Under the pieces are notes generated by a model. The model had not been told where the DNA came from, did not search any database, and saw nothing but the letters and a program-made list of their open reading frames with translations. A DNA stretch of 64,000 nt, taken from contig CM042993.1 in the NCBI GenBank assembly GCA_023678885.1, forward strand, positions 1,076,501 to 1,140,500. Direction: 5' to 3'. The translations under genes and the position numbers were made by a program. This document shows, piece after piece, positions 1-9,753 of this stretch (positions within the stretch are counted from its first letter, which is position 1; each line of letters begins with the position of its first letter). Source of the DNA: Pogostemon cablin (taxonomy: Eukaryota > Streptophyta > Magnoliopsida > Lamiales > Lamiaceae).

Positions 1-723
1 AGTGCTCTTTGTAAAACTGCTATTATGACCTCTGCTGACATATTCAAAGCATACAATGATAACATCATTGACTCACTGGATCCGCTGGTAATATGTTATG
101 TTCTAAACTCACATGTTGCTTTTATTCTATTCTCGCTTTTCATTGTTTGTTCTTGATATAGCTCGTACAACTTCTACTCAAATCTTCACAAGACAAGAGA
201 TTTGTATGCGAGGCAGCTGAGCGTGCTTTAAACACCCTGACTATTTCAGTTTCTCCTCTTCTATTGTTGCCCAAACTGCAACCTTACATTAAAAATAAGA
301 ATCCTCGTATACGTGCCAAGGCATCTATGTTCATCTCACGTAGTGTGCAACGATTGGTAAAAGCTCACTCCATTTTAATGTTAGTTAAGCATTCCCTCTA
401 TCGCCTAATATGCCACTTCTCCCTTAAACTTGCAGGGCGCTGATGGAATTGAAGCATTTGGAATCGACAAACTTATTCAAATAGGTGCATCTCAGCTGAA
501 TGACCAACTCCCAGAATCTAGGGATGCAGCTCGTACTCTATTGTTGGAATTGCGAAACATATACGAAAAAACTCATGCCGTGGAGCCAACTGCAACATCT
601 GAAGAACCACCTGTTGTAGAATCTTGGGAACATTTCTGCCAGTCGAAGCTCTCCCCTTTGAGTGCTCAAGCTGTCCTTCGCGTAGCCAACACTGCTCGGC
701 AGGGCATTGTTCTCGATCCATAG
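1..723 (+). CDS. ARM/TOG-like repeat protein, 3' end only
   Basis: Three exons are visible: 1-87 (cut by the window edge), 162-356 and 436-723, all joined by GT-AG introns in phase 0; TAG at 721-723 ends the gene. They give the last 189 residues. The protein is helical and hydrophobic-patterned: residues about 30-94 hold LLLLPKLQPYIKNKNPRIRA and MFISRSVQRL, typical of paired helices of HEAT/ARM or TOG domains. After GADGIEAFGIDKLIQIGASQ come a helix with RDAARTLLLELRNIYEK and a polar tail. Plants have a small family of ARM-repeat proteins with this C-terminal layout, related to the TOG arrays of microtubule-binding proteins; I place it there from memory of the family, so microtubule binding is inference. 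The N-terminal part lies outside the window. Confidence 0.7.
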
Positions 724-1266
724 CAAAAATATGATCTTCATACATGGTCCAAGGTGAGTTAGATTCTTTTTATTGATCTTCACAATATTATACTTGTGAA
801 TACCGTGATTGTTTGAGATATTCATCTGGGAGATTGAATCAGATAGTTGAGCTACATACCCTAACATTAGATTGGGTAATGAGTAGCAGCTATTTGTTAC
901 TGGTTGTGGCCAATTTTATTACGATTGATTGTTTTCTTCATCTGTTTATCTGCATATGATCTCGCAATTCATTCTACGTCTAATTGAATTAATTTTATGT
1001 TTCAATTTATTAATTCGTGTAAATGATGTAAGATTAAATTACGGTAGGAAACCAGATTCTCTGTAATATATTTTTTTAAACAATTTTCTTTAGTCATGAA
1101 TTATTTAACAATTTTTTATCCTCCATGTTGGCCCACATATAATGATACTGGTCTGAAACGAGGCGAGATTGTTGAAATGTGGTGATGTGTCTTCCATCAG
1201 GTGCGTTGGAACACTAGACGTAATAACACACATTTGGAACGGGCAATCACATCACGTCTGAATCTT

Positions 1267-1356
1267 GCTTCTTGGTCCCTATCCAATTAATATTGAATTG
1301 CCACTTTAGTTGCATCTTGGTCCCTGTCTAATTAATATTGGATTGCCACTTTAGTT
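1267..1356. repeat. 45-bp tandem duplication
   Basis: Two adjacent copies (1267-1311 and 1312-1356) share CTTGGTCCCT, the AATTAATATT core and TTGCCACTTTAGTT with few differences. The start of the array is arbitrary to a few bases. Confidence 0.8.
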
Positions 1357-1635
1357 GAACGCAGTAAAGGCTTATTTATCATCACTCACGTTTACTAACT
1401 AAGAGCATCTCAAAAGCTAGTTTAAAATGAAAAATATGCACGAGGAATACAAGAAAAATATGCTTCAACTCATTCTTTATTTTAACTTTTTAATTTAAAG
1501 AGTTATTTTCATTCTTCAAATTTGAACAGCATAAATCACTCTTTATAATTTATTACTTCATTAAATGCATTTAATTATTAGTGTTTTCATCCAATAGAAG
1601 TAGTTTAAACAATCAATAAAATAGAAAATATGCTT

Positions 1636-1968
1636 TAAGAGCATATCCAAGAGGCTCTTTAAACTCAAATTTTTAGTTAATTTAAAGAGTAAACCACAAA
1701 AAACTCAATCCAAAAGGTTCTCTATAATAACTTTTGAGTTTAATTTTTTTGTTTCACTCTTAAAATTTAGAGAGCCTACTAAACTCTTTAAAATTTAAGT
1801 CATTATTTGATTTACAACTTCCAATACTAATTTTATATGGTTTGATTTGCTTCCTCATTCATTCACATACCGTGTGACACAGGAGATGGTGTACCAAATG
1901 GTACAGAGAATTCGAGCCGCTCTTTATTTTACATAAAAATATACATGTGCTTTTGGAGTTGCCCTAAA
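1636..1968. mobile_element. MITE-like element (possible hAT or Harbinger type)
   Basis: The left end reads AGAGCATATCCAAGAGGCTC and the right end, reverse-complemented, reads AGGGCAACTCCAAAAGCAC. Ends of the type GAGCATCTCCAA are common on plant MITEs. The interior is AT-rich and non-coding. I could not fix a clean target duplication, so the limits are approximate. Confidence 0.4.
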
Positions 1969-2536
1969 CGATGTTAAATTCCAATCATTATTACTCATTT
2001 CATTCCTTTATAATTCACGTTGAGTGTGTTTATGAAAATTGTGGAGTAAATAATGAATATCTTTGTAAAATTATCTTGAAACTCTAATTAATTTTTAGTA
2101 AACATTCGAAACTTCATTAATTAGAAGGATTGAACTGTTTATTCGATCTCCATTTTGTAAAACGATATTAATTATCATTTGGAATTGAGAATCGTAACGC
2201 ATTAAATTGCTGCCAAAGTTCTGTGACGTACATCAAGAAATAAAGCCAAAATACAAGGAAGAAAAATGGGGTAAAAAGTTAATGATCTTTAATATGAAAA
2301 CACCATAAATTCACTGTTTCTCCAACCACTCCACAAAAAGATCTACCTCAAACACCACTACCCATTTGAATTATTGCTTAAACTACTAACAAGATTGGAT
2401 TTATCTCCTTCTGGTGTGCTACTTTCTACATGGAAGCCTTCCCAAAAGACATTCTCCTTACATCACCATAACAAAAATTCCACCATGTAATAACCAACCC
2501 AATCTCAAACTTTCTTGATCAAACTACTGACTGATC

Positions 2537-2581
2537 ATGGAAGGTCACCATGGACGATCATGTGCTAGGCATTGCAACTGA
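2537..2581 (+). promoter_or_regulatory. Overlapping upstream ORF at the ATL start
   Basis: An ATG at 2537 lies 13 bases before the ATL start at 2550 in another frame. It opens a 14-codon ORF (begins MEGHHGRSC) that ends with TGA inside the ATL coding region. A ribosome starting here would miss the main start. The main ATG has the context CACCATGG, close to the ideal start context, so it should still be used by leaky scanning. Confidence 0.5.
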
Positions 2582-3164
2582 GGTGATAGCAATGGCAATA
2601 GTGATCTCAGTGATCTTGCTGTTCTTGGGGATCGGGGTTCTGGTGTTGATCCACGTGTGCATCGTTGGGAGGACTCTGAGCGAGAGAAACTTGAACATGG
2701 TGGAGAGAGGGAGCTTTGGGAGCACGAGTATGCCGCAGGATGACATCGAGAAGTTGCCATGTTTCAATTTTAAGGCGAAGGAGAAATCATCGTCCGCAGC
2801 AGTAGGGAGTAGCCCTCCTGCAGATTGTGCAGTGTGTTTGGAGAATTTCAGGGTTGGAGAGAGATGCAGGCTTTTGCCATCTTGCAATCACAGTTTTCAC
2901 GCTGAGTGTGTGGATTTGTGGCTTCTAAGAACTCCCATTTGCCCCATTTGCAGAGCTGGTGCTGAATGTACCAAGTGTAATGGTGAAGAAGAAGAAGAAG
3001 AAAGCAATGATCTTGGTGTTGAATCCAGAGTTTTGGAGGAGATTGTGGAAAGTGAGAGTGGAAACAATGTTCAACAAGGAAGTGGTGTTTCTCTTGATTC
3101 TTGTTTCCAGGAGGGCCCATCAAGAGGAGCTTTGGGTTCTAGTGAGGGGGTGATTGAAGTGTAA
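2550..3164 (+). CDS. RING-H2 finger E3 ubiquitin ligase, ATL family
   Basis: A single-exon ORF of 204 residues, the usual ATL gene form. A hydrophobic segment at residues 10-40 is the N-terminal membrane anchor. It is followed by a basic stretch and a poorly conserved GLD-like region (IEKLP, 66-70). The RING-H2 ligands are Cys93, Cys96, Cys112, His114, His117, Cys120, Cys131 and Cys134, with the ATL-type spacing and the conserved Trp before the last Cys pair (DLWLL). The tail has an acidic run (about 146-152) and is otherwise low complexity. ATL proteins sit in membranes and pass ubiquitin from an E2 to target proteins, often in defence or stress responses. I cannot name the closest family member, and the substrate is unknown. 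An out-of-frame ATG just upstream may lower translation. Confidence 0.9.
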   Translation: MDDHVLGIATEVIAMAIVISVILLFLGIGVLVLIHVCIVGRTLSERNLNMVERGSFGSTSMPQDDIEKLPCFNFKAKEKSSSAAVGSSPPADCAVCLENFRVGERCRLLPSCNHSFHAECVDLWLLRTPICPICRAGAECTKCNGEEEEEESNDLGVESRVLEEIVESESGNNVQQGSGVSLDSCFQEGPSRGALGSSEGVIEV

Positions 3165-4020
3165 CAAGTACATTATTCATTAATATCATTTGCTGGAATT
3201 AGTTGAAAAGAACCGCATGTTAGTGGTATTATGTTTTTATAATTTTATAGAGGATTATAATCTTGTTAGTGTTTCTGTGATCCCTCTGTTATTCAAATGC
3301 AACTCCAATCTTTCTTGATATGGATTCATTCATTTTTCCTTCTAACACAAAGAGAATTTATTCTTCTTGATCGGTTTCTGGATAGCTAAGATGTTCTTTT
3401 ACTTTCACATCTACTTGGAACGAATCCGAGTACGTCTATATTATCAAGGTTGGTATCATTTGATGGGTTGGGGTGAGGCAACCATCTCCAGGTTTAGTTA
3501 TGGGTGGGATTATGGTTTTTCACTCAGTTGGTGGCCATTTATATTTGGTTATTTATTTGATACTTCTTGGTGATTTATTTCGGTTCTTCTAATATGAGGT
3601 GGTTTAATTTCTAATGCTTTCTTCTCATTTCTCCTTGATGCATTGTCGTTTTAATTGGGCCTCTTATGCTATCTGTTTGTAAATATTATGTTGTGCATAT
3701 TTAGAACGATTACTTGATGATATGTGCCTGTTTAACTTCTCACACAAAGAATAGTTGTTCCTATTTCACAACGTGTAGTGAAAATCAACATATTCAACAT
3801 ATGATGTTTCTGATTTTTTTACTCTCTCTTTGAGTATTATTTATTTAATTGCAGTTAGTTGTATTAATGGGAAAGTTACTTAATGGGAGTATGAATCTAA
3901 TATTTTAATTGTATTAGTAGTGTATAGGTCCCTTTTATAAAAAAAGAAAAAAAAAACTCTAACGGTGAGGGGGAGTATTTCACACATTCTATTGGTTGTA
4001 ACCAAATTAATTAGTATTAA
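3165..4020. other. 3' flank of ATL gene with a decayed MITE end
   Basis: The first 150 bases are the likely 3' UTR. The stretch 3367-3573 is open on the plus strand but starts at a TTG and resembles no family I know. About 3840-3985 carries GGGAGTATGAATC, TTTTAATTGTATTAGTAG and a final GAGGGGGAGTA, the same internal and end sequences as the Stowaway-type copies at 4.9 kb, so it is probably a degraded copy. Confidence 0.4.
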
Positions 4021-4256
4021 AAAAAAATGATGTACCCCACCATTAGAGGACCCCACCGCCCCTGCCCTGGGAATTGGTGGAGGAGGTAAATCGCAGAATG
4101 TGCCTCAAGTGACTTATAGAGAGGGCTCACTGTTTAACTTGTGCTTGCAAGGGGTCAAATACATGTCAAAGGCAGGATTCGAACCTCCACCGTGCAGCAA
4201 CCAAGCTCAGTTGGAAGGTCTTTCCACCCTCTCCTCTACCACTTGAGATATGCCCT
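4021..4256 (-). mobile_element. tRNA-derived SINE, minus strand
   Basis: Read on the minus strand, the element begins near 4256 and carries a pol III box A (TATCTCAAGTGG, 4239-4250) and a box B (GGTTCGAATCC, 4175-4185), spaced as in tRNA genes and tRNA-type SINEs. It runs on for about 150 bases beyond box B with no tRNA structure and ends in a T-rich stretch near 4021. This layout fits a plant SINE, not a tRNA gene. No exact target duplication was found, so the ends are approximate. Confidence 0.65.
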
Positions 4257-4396
4257 GGGACATTAAGTATATACATTGAACATAGTAGGTATCTTTATGA
4301 TTTTATCATTAATTTTATTTTATGAGATTTTCAACATTCCAAATGAATTATTTTTACTATTAATACATAAATAAATTATGACATACTCCCAATATA

Positions 4397-4410
4397 ATAA
4401 TAACAACAAC

Positions 4411-4446
<36 letters not shown>
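4397..4446. repeat. AAT trinucleotide microsatellite
   Basis: A run of AAT units, interrupted once by three AAC units near its start. It forms a poly-Asn stretch in a chance plus-strand ORF that should not be read as a gene. Confidence 0.95.
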
Positions 4447-4448
<2 letters not shown>

Positions 4449-4694
4449 CAAAGTAAAAAAATCAAAATTTGACCAATTTTTAATCTACATAATTGGATTT
4501 GATTACCAATCATTATTGAATCTCATGGAAGAACTAAAGGCACGTCTTTGGAGTTGGATTCTTGGGAGACACCTATAGAGCTTATATATAGGTAACGTGA
4601 TGTTATTATTATTTTCTTAATATCTCTTCATCTTTCTCATATTGTAATGATGTTTTTATTTTCATGTAATTTTGTGTAACTCTCTTACACATCA

Positions 4695-5184
4695 TACTCC
4701 TTCCGTCCCGGAGATATTGACGCATTTTTTTCACGGAGATTAAGGAGTATAATAATTTAATGTAAAGTAAAGTGAAAGAAATAATATTTAATTTATAGTG
4801 AGTAGTTGTATCAGTGGTGAGTGTGATGTGTGTGGACCCATGTAAATAAATAAATTATTTTTGTATGAGTCTCATTTCTTAAAAATAAAATACTCCCTCC
4901 GTCCCATGACAAGGGTAGTTTTTGTTTTTTTGCACGTGGATTAAGGAGTATTATTATTTAATATGTAGTGGGTAGTTGTATTAGTGGGAGTATGAGCCCC
5001 ATGTTTTAATTGTATTAGAGGGGATAAGTGGGTCCCATGTGTGTAAAAAATAAAATAAGACCCTTTGGTGGGAAGACCAAAATGGAAAAAAGAGACCCTT
5101 GCTATGGGATGAAGGGAGTATGTCAATTTTTATGGGACAACCCAAAAAGAAAAGTGAATCAATATCTTTGGGACGGAAAGGGTA
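4695..5184. mobile_element. Stowaway-type MITE interrupted by another (outer copy)
   Basis: The left end TACTCCTTCCGTCCCGGAGA at 4695 matches the reverse complement of the right end at 5184, TACCCTTTCCGTCCCAAAGA, and both continue with TATTG. TA borders and these CTCCCTCCGTCCC-like ends are typical of Tc1/mariner-derived Stowaway elements. The inner element at 4891-5120 splits it; without that insert the outer copy would be about 260 bp. Confidence 0.8.
4891..5120. mobile_element. Inner Stowaway-type MITE (nested)
   Basis: The left end TACTCCCTCCGTCCCATGAC and the reverse-complemented right end TACTCCCTTCATCCCATAGC are near-perfect inverted repeats, and both are followed by AAGGGT. It is flanked by TA and lies inside the outer element. 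Its interior has no ORF of its own; the minus-strand open frame at 4941-5126 is a by-product. Confidence 0.85.
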
Positions 5185-5930
5185 TTAAATAATAATTTTA
5201 TTTTTACGGATAAAAAAAATCATTATTGAATCTCATCAATTCATTACAATTATGAGATTACATCTTGGCTATTGACTTTTCTTTTTGTCATAATAATACC
5301 TTATTTAAAATGATTACATTAAAAAAAATTAAATTAATTTGTAATTTAGCTGACACAGCTAAAATCTGGCCGTAAATTTGATTTAATGGTTAAGCATGTT
5401 AATTAATTCTAATTCTAATTCAAACATGACCTTTTTGTCCAATTAATTATTTCTAATTTAATTTAAAATATATTTAATTGAGTTAATAGACAATCAGTTT
5501 TAAGACCTACTCTTTATAATTTTATTTGAAGAGAAACTTATGGTAATTAATACAAAATTATTAAAAAAATGCATGAAAATCTTTCATAATATTACTTGAA
5601 AAGAAAATTATGGTAATTGATACAAAATTATAAAAAAAAAAATAAAACGCATTAAAATTTACTCCTAATATATTAGTCATAACTTACTCTCAATTTGATA
5701 TTTGGCATAGAAAAATTGGTATATTAGTATATTTAAGATTTAAGATTGGGATTTGGCCATTGTTAAATCTATTAATATTACGATTCATAAATATCTTATA
5801 GAGATTCTTTAAAAAACTTTGATTGATTGATTTATTTTTTAAATTAGAATAAATATTAATTAAAACGCGATTTGCGGGTCTCTGATCTTACTAGAATCAT
5901 CTTCATCGTATTGGATTAGCACTACTCTCT
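5185..5930. other. AT-rich intergenic DNA
   Basis: No gene, RNA or clear repeat seen. The last part is the distal promoter of the broken gene that starts at 5994. Confidence 0.5.
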
Positions 5931-5932
5931 TG

Positions 5933-5942
5933 TGTATTTATA
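5933..5942 (+). promoter_or_regulatory. Likely TATA box of the four-unit gene
   Basis: TGTATTTATA lies about 55 bases before the first ATG (5994), a normal distance for a plant TATA box with a short leader. Support is positional only. Confidence 0.4.
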
Positions 5943-5993
5943 ACCTACATAGCGCATCCATACAATTCAATAATTATTTGTTCCTCAAATCCT

Positions 5994-7748
5994 ATGGGGA
6001 ATTTAAAAACAGGTGTTGTGAACAAGACAGAGTTGATACTAACAATCATAGATTTCTACAAAGATCTGGAGCAGGAGAGCGATGAGAGCGATGAGATGTA
6101 CGGCAGCGAGAGAACAGTAGTCCCTGCTCGTGGGACTGAGGTTATTCATTCCGGTCAATTTGCCGTCGCCTATAACAAAAGATTGAAGGCTTCCAAGTTA
6201 TGCTCCCAACAGATTCATGTCTGCTGTTGCCAATATGTTCTTCTTGTTTTGATGGATGAGGATTTTCAGAAGAATCAGGAAAAAAAAGCTTATACTCGAC
6301 ATGTTGGACAACCGTCTTAGATACGCTTTTGTTTTCCCCCCAAATCAATTAACCCAATAACTTTTTTATTCTTTAATTAATCAAACTGATTGCATTGTCT
6401 TTTTCACCACAGGGTGAGCATCCTGTTTGTAGCCTCAACGACCTGATGCTTGAGCAAAGGTAATTTTTTTTTATTTTGATTTTTAAAAACCCCAATAGGA
6501 ATTTGATATACAATTCAAGTCCTATATAATAGGATTATTAAGTTCATTAATTAATGCTTGAAAGATTAAGCAATTAATTTGACTCTTTACAAACTCAATA
6601 CTATTTTTTTATTTATTTATAAACAATAACTGGTGCAACAGTATATGGAGTGAGCAAGGATTAGAGATTGGGAAAATGGAAAATTTAAAAACAAGAGTTG
6701 TGAACAAGACAGAGTTAGTGCTCACATTGGCGGGCTGCAGTGAGGAAATAGGACTGGCTGCTGGTGGGACACTGATGTTCTCTTCCGGGAAACCTTGTAA
6801 TTGTTGGAACAAGAAGAAAAATTGTGTACAGATTCATGTATGGACACTGATGATTTTCAAAGCAACAAGGGGAAAGAGCTTGTATTGGAAGTGTTAGATG
6901 ACTGCTTCCTATATGCTTTTGTTTACCCCATCACCAATATACCTCTTCTTCATACGTGGTGGATTTGGTAACTGCATCTTCTTCGTCTTTTTTGAAATAT
7001 TTAAAATCAAATGATGATTTAGTTTACTGTTCTGTTCAGGGGTGAGCCTTGCAATCTCTCCCAACTAATGGTGGATCAGCAGTAAGTAAATTCCTGTATG
7101 TAATAATAATTGTAGGATAGAAACTTAAGTAAATAATCTCTCTATTCTGAAGACAAGACAAGACTCTCTCACTTAGGCACGCAAACAATGTCACTAATAA
7201 TTATATACTAGTATATGTTTAGGACATATGACAATTGTGTTTTTTGTTTGATGTGATAGAATATGGAGTGAGAAGGGGTTCAAGAGGGGAAACATGAAGA
7301 GTTTAGAAACCAGGGTTGTGAACAACACTGATCTACAGCTGACTTTGATGGGCTGGTACAATTTTAATAAATGGCCTCTGTTTGGCATTGAGGAAATTAG
7401 AATCAGCTGACTTTGATGGGCTGGTACAATTTTAATAAATGGCCTCTGTTTGGCATTGAGGAAATTAGAATCCCAGCGCGCGGGGAGAAGACAATTAGTG
7501 GAAATTTTGCAAACGCGTTGGAGATTCCGGATTATCAGATTGGAGTGTGGGGCGGCCAGCACCGTCTGCTTGAGCTAAAAAACGACGAATTCCAGAAGAA
7601 CAAGGGGAAAGACCTCATATTTGACATTAATGATAGCAGCTTGAGATATACCTTTGTGTACCCGATTGCAGCTCTTCTTCCGTCTAGCTGGATCCAACGT
7701 GAACTCCCACTTCCTCATTGTCATGTAGTACGTCCTCGTATGGTGTGA
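5994..7748 (+). pseudogene. Broken multi-unit gene, units 1-3 of an unknown repeated domain
   Basis: I do not recognise the family. The unit is about 110 residues: it opens with L(K/E)TRVVNKT(D/E)LxLTL, has a middle PARGxxxISGxF, then QIHV, LLVL, DxFQxNxGKxLI and ends RYxFVYP. Unit 1 starts at ATG 5994, unit 2 at about 6640, unit 3 at 7262. Small linking exons (6413-6459 and 7040-7081) encode GE-P-C-L--LM--Q and splice in one phase into the next unit exon, which opens with IWSE(Q/K)G. This shows one gene of repeated exon pairs. Breaks: unit 1 has an 8-A run (6280-6287) that shifts the frame before the LILD segment and lacks a clear splice donor; unit 2 has lost the LLVL segment with a frame change near 6838; unit 3 contains a 68-bp tandem duplication that brings in a TGA at 7408-7410. 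Function unknown. One long-read check would tell decay from assembly error. Confidence 0.6.
7336..7471. repeat. 68-bp exact tandem duplication inside unit 3
   Basis: Copies 7336-7403 and 7404-7471 are identical. Because 68 is not a multiple of three, the second copy is out of frame with the first and creates an in-frame stop (ATC AGC TGA) at the junction. The exact identity means the event is recent or an assembly artefact. Confidence 0.95.
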
Positions 7749-7845
7749 TTGAGCTCGACACCACATAAACAAAAGCGCTCTGGCAAGGGAAAGTCAAGGA
7801 AAGAGAGTATCTAAAGCAAATGTTTCAGCCTAAACTAATAAGCCG

Positions 7846-8515
7846 TGCTTGGAGCTTCTGAAATAGTCAAAGCATACGGTAGGCGAAATACGCCAAGTGG
7901 AGCTCTGCTGAATACAATGACTCTGACCAAACGGAGCTCTGATAGTTACACGAGGCCGTCACCCGGATGTGATGATGTGCGCGAAAGCCAGTCAAATTCA
8001 AGTCAACCGAGGAATCTAACCCTTCTAAAAGAAAAGGAGGTGCGGGAATTGCACGATCAAGAGTGTGAATGTTTTACAACTAGAGTTGTCAACAAAACTG
8101 ATATTTTCTACTCACTTTGGTGGAGTACGTCAAATGTGAGTCGGTTCCATATCCGCGTGAGGACTATTACTATTATTATGGGCAAAAGAAAATTAGAGTA
8201 AGAGATGGTGGTGGGGCGAAGACCATTTGTTCAGGAGAGTTTTTTAAGAAAGACATAGAGGTTCTGAATTATCGCCGAAAATACTACAAAGAGATACATG
8301 TATTGAGGGGTGCACAAGTGTTGCTTGTCCTCAACAGCCACCATTTTCACAACACTCAAGGGAAAAACCTTATTTTGGACATGCCCCATGGATCCCTCAC
8401 TTTTGCTTTTCTCAACCCAACTCCCTCTCCAAACTTAATTGCCTTGATTACTTCTTTTTTAAGCAGAGTAACCTCTGCAGCTTTTGAATATTTACGTGGA
8501 TTTGTTAGGATATAA
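7846..8515 (+). pseudogene. Fourth unit of the unknown domain, frameshifted
   Basis: A linker of about 75 residues (polar, begins LGASEIVKAYGR) leads into TRVVNKTDIFYSL near 8080-8115. The rest of the unit continues in another frame from about 8117 (VEYVKCESVPYP) through ICSGEF, YKEIHVLRGAQVLLVL and TQGKNLILDM to TFAFLNP, stopping at 8515. A single missing T in the TTT run near 8112-8114 would explain the shift. In-frame stops just upstream of the linker and no clear splice join to unit 3 leave open whether this is the last unit of the same gene or a separate, 5'-truncated copy. It is the most complete copy from the middle of the unit to its end. Confidence 0.5.
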
Positions 8516-9753
8516 GCTTTTCATTAGTAAGGGATTAAATTTCGATTTTCTTCTCAGTTTTCCTTATCTTTCTTCTCATTCCTCCTCCGACTATATTAAC
8601 CGTTTGTTAATGTTAATTTGGCTTAATTAGTACTCCCTCCATCTCGAGATCCTTCTTTATTACAACTTGGTGTTACGAAATTTTGCATAAATCTTTGGAA
8701 TTTATTAGAATTTATTCTGCGTATATTCTAAACACAATTGATAACAGTTTTCGATTGAGAGGAGAATTCAAAAGCAATACATATAATGGGTGATTGAATT
8801 CCTATTTCTATCTGCCCTTATAATTTTATATGTTTAAGAGGTTTTCAATACAATTCACAATGAATTTTTTTTTCTTATTTCAAGTCTTGCATGATAATTT
8901 TCTCATTTCATGTTTTCCAACTCATCGATGCTACAATTACCAAACAGTTTTATGTCATACCTACTAAAACTATAAATCAAATGAATTTTAATATTTTGTG
9001 TACTTAGTTTTTTTTTATGTATAAGATGTAAGAGAGATTAATCATGGATAGAATTTCAATAATATTGAATAATCAAGAATTTAATTTTTGACCGTGACAT
9101 GGATGATTCAAACAAACATTAAATGTTTGTGTATTTCTTTTTATAAAAATAAAAAAATAAAAACAAAAAACACATAAATTAATTATTTAATTTTCCTAGT
9201 CCCACCCATCACACTAATACGCTTAACTACGTTACATTAAAATATTAATCCCTTTCACCAGACAACACAAATAGACCTAACCGTTTTCTCAAACTAATCC
9301 ATGAGTACAATATCGGTTCCACTACAAATCACCAGAAAAGAATCAAGATATAGCATTTGTTATGGTATCAGCAAGCGAGTCAACTTTCAAGACAGAAAAC
9401 GCCACCATTGAGGGTTATCAGAAAGCAAAAAACTGCACATATTACCGCAGATTAGAATAATGTCTCTCTAGTGGTCAACAGCTTCTTCTGAGTCTTTAAC
9501 TTATACGGTCTTAATCTTTAACTGATCAAGCTTACACATTCGCAAGATGTGAATGTACCGTTCCCCCGTAACCCTCTATGACTCTATCTACTCATCGAAA
9601 ATGTATCCTCTCCAGTTACCTATAGTATTATCTTGTAAATTTGCACAAAAACTACTTATCCATTCCATATTTATAACATCCAAGTACCCTCATTCTCTAA
9701 ATTTTAATACAGTATAACCTTATCTGAGAGCACTGCAGCCTCACGAAATGCTT
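8516..9753. other. Intergenic DNA between convergent genes
   Basis: A single Stowaway-like end (TACTCCCTCCATCTCGAGAT) stands at 8631 without a partner. The rest is AT-rich. About 9400-9753 is probably the 3' UTR and downstream flank of the minus-strand gene that ends at 9754. Confidence 0.4.

Larger units (their letters stand above)
724..2536. other. Intergenic: 3' flank of ARM gene and 5' flank of ATL gene
   Basis: AT-rich DNA with no credible ORF. It holds a 45-bp tandem duplication (1267-1356) and a MITE-like stretch (about 1636-1968), listed separately. The last 250 bases, rich in CA and CT, are probably the promoter and 5' UTR of the ATL gene at 2550. Confidence 0.5.

Noticed and set aside
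3367..3573. Plus-strand ORF after the ATL gene
   Set aside because: Starts at TTG, rich in Phe, Tyr and Trp from AT-rich codons, and no relation to a known family.
4171..4256. tRNA gene on the minus strand
   Set aside because: Box A and box B are present, but the sequence does not fold into a cloverleaf by eye and continues into a SINE body.
4378..4578. Protein with a long Asn run
   Set aside because: The frame runs over the AAT microsatellite; neighbouring codons are AT-driven and show no domain.
4941..5126. 61-residue minus-strand ORF
   Set aside because: It lies inside the nested MITEs and ends at their terminal repeat.
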